Assembly (NCBI GenBank): GCA_028023455.1
Contig: JAQFVV010012423.1
Span: 808,001-872,000 of the forward strand
Length of the DNA: 64,000 nucleotides
Direction of reading: 5' to 3'
From: Epiperipatus broadwayi
Taxonomy: Eukaryota; Onychophora; Udeonychophora; Euonychophora; Peripatidae
The notes under the pieces were generated by a model. The model had not been told where the DNA came from and made no database searches. It saw only the letters and a list, made by a program, of their open reading frames with translations. The position numbers were made by a program, and so were the translations under genes. Shown here piece after piece: positions 23,950 to 34,476 of the stretch (position 1 is its first letter; each line of letters begins with the position of its first letter).

Positions 23950-24725
23950 TTATTTTTAGATAGATTTTATTCACATAGTTTTTTTTTTGAGTTTATTAAT
24001 AATTTTGGTAACACGTGTTTTCTTTTGTTGAGTCACCTTGTGAACATGTGAGGACTGAAATAGGATGAGTGAATTGCTGTGGGCAGTTTGGTAATAACTG
24101 GCGCCGGGAAGGCGGAAAACTGGTCTGTGGATATAGTTTTTTTTTTTTGTGTTGAAGAACAATGGAAGGACTGGTCAGCGGCGTAGGAATATGCAGAAAG
24201 ATTTTGAAAAGTTAAAGGTGAATACAAAAGAACTTTTTTTTTGTCTTGCGCTCGAGTGGAGAAAAAGGAAAAAAAGAATAGAGAGAAGCGGCTTGAATCC
24301 TAACAAGGAGGACGCAAAGATTTTTCTTAAGTAGTTTTAATATTTATTTTTGTCAGAAAATGTCGGGGTAATTGGATTGTGCGCTAGTCGTTACTCGACT
24401 CCGGGGATACTCGTCATGAATTCACCTGACCGGACTTGCGAACTGTCATAATAAATCAAGAGATTTTGTTCCATCGAGGAAATGTGACCAAAATCATTCG
24501 AGATTTAGACCTTTGCGAAAGAGTACGCCAACTACTCCACCTCTGAAACCTGTCGCCGGACCTAACGACCATTGGAACTGTTTGCCTTCCGTGAGATCCA
24601 CCAGATTAAGTTCGTGGCCAGACGTCAATACAGACTTGTTTAATCGCGTGAGTCCAGGTAAAGTGACATGTCACCAACTATTTTCAGTATATGTATCTCA
24701 ATAAAGAATTCGTGTTACCTCGTTT
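23950..24725 (+). other. CpG-richer block, possible retroelement leader and coding relic
   Basis: GC and CpG content rise sharply compared with the flanks. A primer-binding-site-like TGGCGCCGGGAAGGCGG lies at 24099-24115. It is followed by a lysine/arginine-rich 61-codon frame (24149-24334), a TGTCGGGG start-like motif at 24361, a 63-codon frame (24513-24704) containing PLKPVAGPNDHWNCLPSV, and AATAAA at 24701. The order suggests pieces of an LTR retroelement (leader, start of a gag-like frame, an LTR-like segment), but I found no matching pair of LTRs and no protease, reverse transcriptase or integrase motif. The identity is therefore open. Alternative: a host exon or a recent unrelated insertion. 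Confidence 0.3.
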
Positions 24726-24794
24726 AATTGCTATATTAAAATTTTATCTTTAAAGTTAGATATATGACTATATTAATCATACCGCTCACATATA

Positions 24795-25262
24795 TATGTA
24801 TTTGCATTATTTGGTGTGTGGATGAATGAGCGTGATATATGTGTGTGTATGATAATGGATGGCCTGAGTGTTTGCATAGCAATCATATATGTAGGTTCGA
24901 ATGAGATTTATTGGGAGGGTATATGATCAAGTAGAATAAATCCCATCAGACCCGGGTTAGATTAAGGATTTCGAGCTTTAAGCTATCGCAAAATAAATAT
25001 ATGCGTAGGACAGTGTTGGTTAATTTATAGCCTTGTTCTCTAGATAGACAGATGTCCCCAACCTTGAGATTGAGCTAGTTCGGCGCGTCACCACATCAGA
25101 TAGATATCAGAACCTATATATATATGTTTTCGAGGAGGTAATTCCTACCTACTGGTAAGATTGGCGCATGAGATGGGTTCAAACCATGCTCATAAATACC
25201 TCTCGTCGAAGCTTCGGGTGAGAGTCCATAATGGAGGAATATAGATATGTCGGTGGGTGTTA
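24795..25262 (+). mobile_element. tRNA-related SINE-like block
   Basis: An A-box match TGGCCTGAGTG at 24860-24870 is followed 34 bp later by a B-box match GGTTCGAATGA at 24894-24904, the arrangement of an internal RNA polymerase III promoter. A second B-box-like GGGTTCAAACC lies near 25178. The block is CpG-richer than its surroundings and ends in a TA tract at 25263-25283. No intact tRNA fold was found and no target-site duplication could be confirmed. Confidence 0.45.
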
Positions 25263-25283
25263 TAATATATATATATATATATA

Positions 25284-26560
25284 ATTGTAATTATGGATGT
25301 CAACAATGGACCTCTATCACATCAGTAATTTAATAAGTTTATATTGCTATATCCATAATCCCCTTGATAGAAATTCATGCTAATGACACCAATTATTTAC
25401 AAAATTCATACAAAAATAAAAACAAAATAAGATTGATTTAGCATAAACATGTATCTAGTAGCTAAGTTAAATTTTTCCATTGGTATATTTACTTTTGCAT
25501 CATAGTCCAAATCCAGTGGTCTATGTTTGATTTTCTTGGGACCTCCCCTCCCAAAATCTATGTACAATTCCTAATGTGATAGTAAAGATCATTTGAATCA
25601 TTTACACAGAAGAACAAATATAATGACTGTTAATTAACATGTAACAAGCAACCTAAACTTTATTCTGTTATAGTGTGTATTTAATGTGGTACATAATAAA
25701 ATCTTACCTTATTACCACACGGTTAATGATCAAATGTTACATCATAGCTATGATTGGAGAAAGGCTAATCTAAACTTTATTTACAAAAGAAAATTTCACC
25801 TAAAATTAACCATCCCCTCTTTACTTTTGACTTCTATTTAAAAATGAACTCTCCCAAAACTATATCACAAAAGTTTTATATTTCCAAGTATGAAAAAGAA
25901 ATGAAATGTAAAAAAAAAAAATATTTACAAGAGTAGTCATAAAATTAGAACACATAATTAAACATTCAGAATTCCTTTAAATTGATTTAATTAAAGGTGA
26001 AGAGCTGGCAAAAGTCTTTCATATATATATATATAGTTCATGCATTACAAACAGTTCTCCTTAATCAAAGTGCAGGTCATTCATTGCCATCTGTCTGTTG
26101 TACACTTGGAACAATTTTGCATTGACCCTCACTCAGTATTTTTGCAGGTTCATATGTAAGCACTTCACTTGGGACAAAAATGTTTTTTCGGCATTTCAAG
26201 AGTAGGTAAAGAAAATTCTCAAGCTTCTATGGCAGGGAAAACAACAATCCACCTATAATATCAGTAGTTTAGCCAGAAAACATTGTGTGGTTATTAATTA
26301 TATATAATATTTTAAAATCAGCTACAGTTAGTATTTTATAGATTTTACATGCAATAAAAGATTATTTCATAGTTCTACTTCAAATGTTGGTGATCTTTCT
26401 TACTTTTAAGTTTGTGTTCAAATAGAATTGTTATAATTATTTTGTTTAATATCAGTTCAAAACAATTCTCCAATTTTATTTAGTCACATGAAATTCTCCA
26501 TTCTCCTTTGGTTCAAATATTTCTTTGACATGTTGGGGTCTTATATTAAAATTATAGGTA
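25284..26560. other. AT-rich spacer
   Basis: No gene or structured repeat supported; a short TA tract lies at 26021-26034. Confidence 0.5.
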
Positions 26561-26815
26561 CTTACGGATAATTCAACCGATGACGTATTTGACTTACTGA
26601 TTTCCCTTCCGGTGGACATCGATGTTTTTTGCATGAAAACATTGTCATGGTAACAAAGTGACTGGCATGATTAATCTATCAGAGAGTCAATTTTTTTTTT
26701 TCACCCACGAGATTTAAAATTCGGAGAGAGGTTTGGGAAATTTTTTGATTTTTCTGTCTATTGTGATTTTGCTATTTACGGCATCACAGTTACTTTTTTG
26801 AGCTGTAAATTCGGG

Positions 26816-27590
26816 CAAAGTGTTTTATTTATCTGTTTATTTTAAATTTACAAAAATTTTTTGTTAATATTTCTACAATTCTCAAACTTACATTGAATTA
26901 CATTTAATGTGTAAATAATTTATTCCGGTAAAGTGTTTTTTATTTATCTGTTTATTTTAAATTTACAAAAAGTTTTTGTTAATATTTCTACAATTCTGAA
27001 ACTTACATTGAATTACGTTTAATGTGTAAATAATTTATTCTCCGGTAAAGTGTTTTTTATTTATCTGTTTATTTTAAATTTACAAAAATTTTTAGTTAAT
27101 ATTTCTACAATTCTGAAACTTACATTGAATTATGTTTAATGTGTAAATAATTTTCAATAATTTTTTAAAACAAATTTGGAATATACATTACCAAATGCAT
27201 GTGATAACAAGGATGCCATTAATGCCAGATTCGCATTAATTCGGGTAAAGTGTTTTATTTGTTTATTTTAAATTTACAAAAACTTTTTGTTAATATTTCT
27301 ACATTACGTTTTTAATGTGTAAATAATTTGAAATAATTTTTTAAATCAATTTTGCAATATGCAGTATGTTTTTAAAATTACCAAATGCATGTAAAAGTGC
27401 GGCGTTTTCTGGATGCCATTAATACCAGATTTGCATTAGATGGCGCCTTTTTTATTTAGGTGTTTATTTAAAATTTACAAAAAGTTTTTGTTAATATTTC
27501 TACAATTCTCAAACTTATTTACAAAAAATATTTGTTAATATTTCTACAATTCTCAAACTTACATTGAATTACGTTTTAATTTTATTTTTA
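26816..27590 (+). repeat. Minisatellite, units of about 112-125 bp
   Basis: Units open with GGTAAAGTGTTTT, then TTTATTTATCTGTTTATTTT, ATTTCTACAATTCT, AAACTTACATTGAATTA and AATGTGTAAATAATTT. Three adjacent units start near 26816, 26927 and 27044. Diverged or truncated units follow near 27241 and 27450, separated by GATGCCATTAAT-CCAGAT spacers that themselves occur twice. Confidence 0.85.
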
Positions 27591-27610
27591 CTTTCTGAAT
27601 TATATCATAC

Positions 27611-27895
27611 AGCTATGAGAGTAATACAAGGTCTGATATACATGTACGCCGAGCCTGCAGCTCAACAAAAACAACCGGAGGCCCCCCTCCAATTCCAGCG
27701 CTACGCGCTGCTGTATTTTAAAATTGAGAATAAAATTTTTTTCGTCATCGGCAATTATAAAAATTACAGCTATGAGAGTAATACAATGTCTGATATACAT
27801 GTATGCTGAGCCTGCGGCTTGACAAAAACATCCGGAGGCCCCCCGCCAATTCCAGCGCTACGCGCTGCTGTATTTTAAAATTGAGAATAATATTT
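27611..27895 (+). repeat. Direct repeat of about 125 bp, offset 157 bp, with GC-rich hairpin
   Basis: Two copies start with AGCTATGAGAGTAATACAA (27611 and 27768) and run through CTGATATACATGTA, GAGCCTGC, CCGGAGGCCCCCC and CTGTATTTTAAAATTGAGAA. Each contains the perfect hairpin CAGCGC-TAC-GCGCTG (27696-27710 and 27853-27867), unusually GC-rich for this window. Confidence 0.9.
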
Positions 27896-28003
27896 TGACG
27901 CATGCATGTACATTTTTTAAATTTTTTTTTGTATTTTTTTTTAGTATTTGCCTGACCTGCATCAGATATTTTTCATTTTTGAATATTTTTTAGCATGTGA
28001 CCT

Positions 28004-28202
28004 GGATAATTCAACCAATGACATATTACCCTGAAGGCATATCAGTCTAATCTTGCGATTTTTAATGTACCATGTTCACGTGATCTGTGGACACATTTTA
28101 GCGATTACATGTGTTCTCAGATCACTTGGAGACATTATCTTAAAAATCGCAATATCAGACTGGTATGCCTTCAGGGTAATACATCATCGGTTGAATTATC
28201 CA
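28004..28202. mobile_element. Foldback MITE nested at the right end of the 1.64-kb element
   Basis: Starting GGATAATTCAACCAATGAC, the arm pairs with the right half through TACCCTGAAGGCATA and GCGATTTTTAA to a centre near 28100. Its terminus is the same as that of the larger element, so it is either a deletion derivative or the source of the larger element's right end. Confidence 0.8.
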
Positions 28203-29009
28203 TAACAACCAAATTATATATCTGAAAACATCAGTTCTCTGGCACAGAACATCCATTTTCTATATCATTTGAAACATTTTTCTGAAGATGTTGGCTTTCT
28301 GTAGCCCATATGTAATTCACAAAGTCGCAAAAATTGATTTAATTTTTATATCTAGTGTGGTTCTCATTACCTAGTGTATTAAAATTTTCATTTCCTTTTT
28401 TATTCCCGTAGTTGCTCATTGTTGTGCATGTTATATCTAGATAATTGATTTAAAAGTCACATGATAAAAGTATCATTTTACTCTCATACTTGTTTACATA
28501 GCGACTGCTTTGACCTTAGTTTATTACCATAGTTATTAAATGTCAGTCCACGTCATTGTACTGTTCAAACTAGTGACTTATGAGACAATAAAGACAAGTT
28601 CGTTATTGTTTGAGATATATATTTGTATTATTATTTTTTGAAGTGTTTAATTTTGTATGTTTTCATTAATTGGGATTTCCCTTACTATTTATATATGCGA
28701 AACGACAAAAAAAAAGTTTGTCACAAATCATTTTATTATTTGTTGAAGCAAAAAATATATACATATCACATATAGTTATGTTTTGAGATACTAAAATAAT
28801 TTGGTATAATATATGTTTATCAAATAAAACTTATTATTTAAACTATGCATAAGTTTAGAATGGGAAGAATTGGTGATATGAATAGCCATGGGTTGGTTTG
28901 GTCAAGCTTGTAAGCTGCCTTCACATTACTTATAAGTTTATTTCTTTCTACACTTTTTATTTTAATATAATGAGCTCTTTCAAGTGTTTAATTTATGTTT
29001 TGTGTAACG

Positions 29010-29085
29010 TGGCTATATATATATAAATATATATATATATTTTTATTAATAACGTGGCTATATATATATAAATATATATAGCATA
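29010..29085. repeat. TA-rich duplicated segment
   Basis: ACGTGGCTATATATATATAA occurs twice (about 29008 and 29052), separated by 43 bp. This is simple-sequence expansion. Confidence 0.75.
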
Positions 29086-29204
29086 TTTTTATTAATGACT
29101 TATTAAAAAAGGCAGTGACCAGCTTCAAATATTTTATGCCTCCCATCTCGTAATTTTTAGATTTACAATAAACCAACTTAGAAAAAGATGTACAATATAC
29201 ATAT

Positions 29205-29500
29205 ATCATTATCATTTTCAACCATTACTCAATCCAGTGCAGGATGAAATTATTCCAGCACACTTCCCTATTTCATCCATTGATTTCACATGTTGTCTCT
29301 TTTGAAGTTATTTATAATTTCTTGAAATCCAGTTTAAGATTTTAGCTGTCCATCTATTAATATATCTATCTAGTCTCCTAATTTTTTCAATGGCATCAGT
29401 AACCCTTTTATTCTCTCACTCATGCATTTCATTTTCGATCTCTACTTGTTACTTCTAACATGCATCTTTCCATACTTAATTGATTGGTCTGACATCTTTA
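29205..29500 (-). pseudogene. RTE-type LINE 3' fragment
   Basis: The minus strand matches the 3' part of the RTE copies at 11.4 and 49 kb. It shares the CATGTTAGAAGTAACAAGTAG segment (the TRRDR region), a hydrophobic 'rhythm' of remaining codons, and a 3' end that reads complementary to CAGTGCAGGATGAAAT followed by a GAAAATGAT tail. Frames are broken throughout. Confidence 0.65.
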
Positions 29501-29604
29501 TAAAATATATAGTTGAGTGGTCTGAAAAATATATAAAATAAATATATATATATTTATTTTTTAATGACTGAAATACAGGCTTATTATATACCTGTATCAA
29601 CATA

Positions 29605-29730
29605 TGTAATTTATAGGGTATATGAGCATAGACTTTCACTTGACCAACAACTCTCCACTCTATCTCGTACCACTGATACACTTGAACACATATATCTCAA
29701 AAAGATAAATAATTACCAATATATCCTATA
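29605..29730 (-). mobile_element. Retrozyme family A end fragment
   Basis: GGGTATATGAGCATAGACTT, CACTCTATCTCGTACCACTG and AAGATAAATAATTACCAATA match the left end of the 12.94-13.31 kb copy. The hammerhead core is missing. Confidence 0.6.
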
Positions 29731-29760
29731 TATTTATTTTTTGTAAGTATATCATGTTTT

Positions 29761-29761
29761 T

Positions 29762-29797
<36 letters not shown>
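29761..29797. repeat. (CA)n-(TA)n microsatellite
   Basis: A compound dinucleotide repeat directly abuts the start of the family C array at 29798. Confidence 0.9.
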
Positions 29798-29897
29798 GCA
29801 AGGAAATCAAGTCATATATCATGTGATTTAATTTAATAAGCTTCTATTGCAAATGTTATATAGTGAGCATGCTATTAGCTCTTAACAAGCTTGTCAA

Positions 29898-29958
29898 AAC
29901 ATCCATATCCTCAGACCAGATTCTAGCTCTGGCTTTCATCAGTGAGGCACTAGGATAT
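29898..29958 (-). ncRNA. Hammerhead ribozyme motif, family C unit 1
   Basis: Minus strand: core CTGATGA at 29936-29942, stem II AAGC-CAGA-GCTA, GAATC where GAAAC is expected, GTC triplet at 29914-29916, then TGAGG pairing with CCTCA upstream of the core, and a second helix of TATGGAT with ATATCCTA across an internal loop. Confidence 0.68.
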
Positions 29959-30655
29959 TCAAGCATTAGATTAAAAATATCAGGTCAAGTCCAACACTAT
30001 ATCTAATGTTAAACTATTATGTAGAATGTCTGAAATTTTCAGATATCTATATGTCTTCAAATCCAGCTATTTAACTTAAATAGCCATATGGAGTTGAACT
30101 AAGTTCAGATAAACCATATAATATCAACAAATAAAAAATCCTTCTCCTTTTTCTTTTCAAAAACTTTATTTTTATATCTCAATACTGAACATATATATAC
30201 ATTTATATAATACAAAACTCCAATGTTTCAACTGTTTTTATCTCATACAGTCATTTTCAAGGATCTGCAACAACAATATTAAATACATATTAATAAATAA
30301 ACTTCAATTACATAAAAACTTCCTCTTACATTAACATAAACAGTAACAAACATATTAAACATATATAAATATATTTTACTTACATCTCTCTCCCACTGCT
30401 ATATTTTATTACTCTTTCTTTTACATTATTTAGTTACAAATCTGTCTTAAAATCATCCAAGAAACTTTCTATACAAATTTAAATACCAATTCTAATTTCC
30501 AAAAACCTCCCCCTTTTTAATTTTTTTATCTAAAACCCATCTTAAAACTACATTCCTAAACTATATCTTTAAATAAATATAAAACAAATATAAACATTTT
30601 TTTATATATACAAAAAAACTTCTAACAATTTACCTAAACCCATTAAGCATTTATT

Positions 30656-30910
30656 TTAATTATACATTAATTTATATTCCTTATCTACTCCATTAATTCT
30701 ATTTAGAGTAGGATTATATTTTTTTTTATAAAAAAATTCTTTTACCATCCTTTCCCTGTAATTTTTAACCCTTTCCAACATTTTAATATTAAATTCTTTA
30801 TGACCTAAACCTTTACAATGAATGTAAATATTTGAATTTTTGTCATATAAATGTTGTCTAAGTCTAGTTTTTAATGTATTCCTAGTTGTACCAATATATA
30901 AAATCTTTCC
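30656..30910 (-). pseudogene. Penelope GIY-YIG endonuclease domain, left arm
   Basis: The minus strand encodes the mirror copy of the right-arm domain: YIGTTRNTLKTRLRQHLYD, then IHCKGLGHK, then KNYRERMVKEFF and NPTLNRINGVDK, to a TAA at 30656-30658. The frame is open over about 85 codons but lacks any reverse transcriptase, because the element is truncated at the junction. Confidence 0.8.
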
Positions 30911-30940
30911 CCCTCCCTCTTACAATTTAAGCGAGGGGGG

Positions 30941-31193
30941 AAAGGTTTCATATATTGGTACAACTAAGAATACATTAAAAACTAGACTTAGACAACATTT
31001 ATATGACAAAAATTCAAATATTTACATTCATTGTAAAGGTTTAGGTCATAAAGTATTTAGTATTAAAATGTTGGAAAGAGTTAAAAATTACAGGGAAAGG
31101 ATGGTAAAAGAATTTTTTTATATAAAAAAATATAATCCTACTCTAAATAGAATTAATGGAGTAGATAAGGAATCTAAATTAATGTATAATTAA
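30941..31193 (+). pseudogene. Penelope GIY-YIG endonuclease domain, right arm
   Basis: The open frame that reaches 31193 starts formally at 30840, but its first 30 or so residues read the opposite arm in antisense. The real domain begins near VSYIGTTKNTLKTRLRQHLY. Visible features are the YIG half of the motif, the conserved arginine in KTRLRQH, the zinc-associated histidine of HCKGLGHK, the catalytic glutamate in RMVKEFFYIKK, and the terminal asparagine in NPTLNR. In intact Penelope elements this nuclease follows the reverse transcriptase and nicks DNA for target priming. Here it cannot be functional alone. Confidence 0.85.
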
Positions 31194-31577
31194 AATAAAT
31201 GCTTAATGGGTTTAGGTAAATTGTTAGAAGTTTTTTTGTATATATAAAAAAATGTTTATATTTGTTTTATATTTATTTAAAGATATAGTTTAGGAATGTG
31301 GTTTTAAGATGGGTTTTAGATAAAAAAATAAAAAAGGGGGAGGTTTTTGGAAATTAGAATTGGTATTTAAATTTGTATAGAAAGTTTCTTGGATGATTTT
31401 AAGACAGATTTGTAACTAAATAATGTAAAAGAAAGAGTAATAAAATATAGCAGTGGGAGAGAGATGTAAGTAAAATATATTTATATATGTTTAATATGTT
31501 TGTTACTGTTTATGTTAATGTAAGAGGAAGTTTTTATGTAATTGAAGTTTATTTATTGATATGTATTTAATATTGTT

Positions 31578-31693
31578 GTTGCAGATCCTTGAAAATGACT
31601 GTATGAGATAAAAACAGTTGAAACGTTGGAGTTTTGTATTATATAAATGTATATATATGTTCAGTATTGAGATATAAAAATAAAGTTTTTGAA
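31578..31693 (+). promoter_or_regulatory. Penelope 3' end: hammerhead-like hairpin and poly(A) signal
   Basis: GACTGT and ACAGTT pair around ATGAGATAAA and are followed by GAAACGTTGG, in the position of stem II and the GAAA strand of a hammerhead. The upstream core has decayed to CTTGAAAAT. AATAAA lies at 31680-31685. The same unit occurs inverted in the left arm. Confidence 0.5.
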
Positions 31694-31965
31694 AAGAAAA
31701 AGGAGAAGGATTTTTTATTTGTTGATATTATTGTAGAACATATATATTTTAAAAGAAAAAGTGGATGTACCTTTGCTGTGCTATTATATATGATAAACCA
31801 TATATTAATAGCTTTAGCAATGTAAAATTGCCAAAGCTATTAGAGCAATAATAATAATTGCAAGGAAACCAAGTCATATATCATGTGACTTAATTTAATA
31901 AGCTTGTATTCCAAATGTTGTATAATGAGCACGCCAATAGCTCTTATCAAGCTTTTCAGAACATC

Positions 31966-32020
31966 CTTATCCTCAAACCAGTTTCTAGCACTGGCTTTAT
32001 CAGTGAAGCACTAACATATT
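31966..32020 (-). ncRNA. Hammerhead motif, family C unit 2, core mutated
   Basis: Minus strand: CTGATAA (G8 changed to A), stem II AGC-CAGT-GCT, GAAAC, then TGGTT in place of the GTC triplet. The stem I bases TGAGGATAAGG remain. Probably inactive. Confidence 0.55.
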
Positions 32021-32303
32021 CAAACATTAGACTTAAAATACCAGGTCAAAACTATTCAATGTTTAACTTTTAAGTAGAAAATCTGAAATTTTCTGACAGC
32101 CATATGTCTTCAAATCCAGCTATCTAATTTAAATAACCATATGGGACTGAACTAAAGTCAGATATACCACATAATAATAGATTTAGCAATATAAAGCCTT
32201 AAGAGCAAAAATAATAATTGCAAGGAAATCAAGTTATATATCATAAGCTTGTATTACAAATGTTATATAATGAGTGTGCCAATAGCTCTTAAGTTTTTCA
32301 GAA

Positions 32304-32362
32304 CATCCCCATTCTCACACCAGTTTTTAGCTCTGACCCTCATCAGTGAGACACTAAGATAC
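32304..32362 (-). ncRNA. Hammerhead motif, family C unit 3
   Basis: Minus strand: core CTGATGA at 32340-32346, weak stem II (GGGTCAGAGCTA), AAAAC in place of GAAAC, and GTG in place of GTC. Stem I TGAGA pairs with TCTCA. Probably inactive. Confidence 0.55.
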
Positions 32363-32602
32363 TCAAGCATTAGATACCAGGTTAAGTCCAGCACTTTTAT
32401 CTAATGTTTAACTATTAAGTAGAATATCTGAAATTTTCAAATATCCATATGTCTTCAAATCTAGCTATCTAACTTAAATAATCACATGAGATTGAAATAA
32501 GTTCAGATGCACTATATATGACTTGGATTTCCTTGCAATTATTATTAGTTAAACATTAACTAAAATGCTAGACTTGACCTTGTATTTTAAATCTAATGCT
32601 TG

Positions 32603-32664
32603 AATATCCTAGTGCATCACTGATGAAAGTCAGAGCTAGAAACCAGTCTGAGGATAGGGATGTT
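32603..32664 (+). ncRNA. Hammerhead ribozyme, type I, intact core bases (family C)
   Basis: CTGATGA is at 32620-32626, GAAAC at 32639-32643 and the GTC cleavage triplet at 32646-32648. Stem III is the minimal AC/GT pair with a CA loop, a form reported for Penelope and retrozyme hammerheads. Stem II (AAGT-CAGA-GCTA) is short, with an A-A apposition where G-C is usual. Stem I pairs TCA and C with TGAGG (one mismatch) and, beyond an internal loop, ATCCTA with TAGGGAT. All catalytic bases are present; the weak stem II makes activity uncertain. Confidence 0.75.
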
Positions 32665-32973
32665 CTGAAAAAGGTTGTTAAGAGCTATTGGCATGCTCTT
32701 TTTATAACATTTATAACATGAGCTTATTAAATGAAATCACATGATATATGATTTTATTTTTTTGCAATTATTATTATTGCTAATCTTTAGGCTTTGGCAA
32801 TTTTATATTGCTAAAGCTATTAATATATGGTGTATGTGAATTTAGTTCAATCCCATATGGCTATTTAAGTTAGATATCTGAATTTGAAGACACATGGATG
32901 TCTGAAAATTTCAGATTTTCTACTTAATAAGATAAAGTGCTGGACTTGACCTAGTATTTTAAATCTAATGCTC

Positions 32974-33034
32974 GAATATCCTAGCACCTCACTGCAAAAG
33001 CCAGAGCTAGAAACCAGACTGAGAATAGGGATGT
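32974..33034 (+). ncRNA. Hammerhead motif, family C, core mutated
   Basis: The copy has CTGCAAA instead of CTGATGA and GAC instead of GTC, but keeps stem II, GAAAC and the CCTCA/TGAG stem I. Expected to be inactive. Confidence 0.55.
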
Positions 33035-33070
33035 ACTGAAAAGCTTGTTAAGAGCTATTGGCATGCTCAT

Positions 33071-34440
<1,370 letters not shown>

Positions 34441-34476
34441 AATATTTCTTAATTCTTATTATTTTTAAACAACCAA

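Larger units (their letters stand above)
26565..28202. mobile_element. TIR element of 1.64 kb carrying minisatellites, no transposase
   Basis: The left end begins CGGATAATTCAACCGATGA at 26565. The right end is its complement with a few changes (TCATCGGTTGAATTATCCA, ending 28202). TA dinucleotides flank both ends (26563-26564 and 28203-28204), which fits a TA target. The interior has no transposase. It consists of minisatellite blocks (26816-27590 and 27611-27895) and a complete small foldback copy that shares the right terminus (28004-28202). A non-autonomous DNA transposon that grew by internal tandem duplication is the likeliest reading; a chance pairing of two separate MITE ends is the alternative. 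Confidence 0.6.
30108..31804. mobile_element. Head-to-head pair of 5'-truncated Penelope elements with 13-bp TSD
   Basis: GATAAACCATATA occurs at 30108-30120 and 31792-31804. Joining the outer sequences across one copy restores the uninterrupted family C unit seen elsewhere, so the insertion is well defined. Inside, two nearly identical arms of about 800 bp (30119-30915 and 30932-31731) face away from each other around a 16-base centre. Each arm encodes the GIY-YIG end of a Penelope-like element and its 3' untranslated region. The right side has an additional 60-bp tail (31732-31791) not present on the left. Inverted truncated pairs, a tail on one side and variable-length duplications are known for Penelope-like insertions. 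Confidence 0.88.

Noticed and set aside
24860-24904. Functional tRNA gene
   Set aside because: A and B boxes are only 34 bp apart and no cloverleaf can be drawn.
25198-25235. Hammerhead-like CGAAGC-TTCGGG stretch
   Set aside because: A local hairpin, but no CTGANGA core or cleavage triplet at the right spacing.
28285-28300. CTGAAGA word as another hammerhead core
   Set aside because: No stem II or GAAA strand follows.
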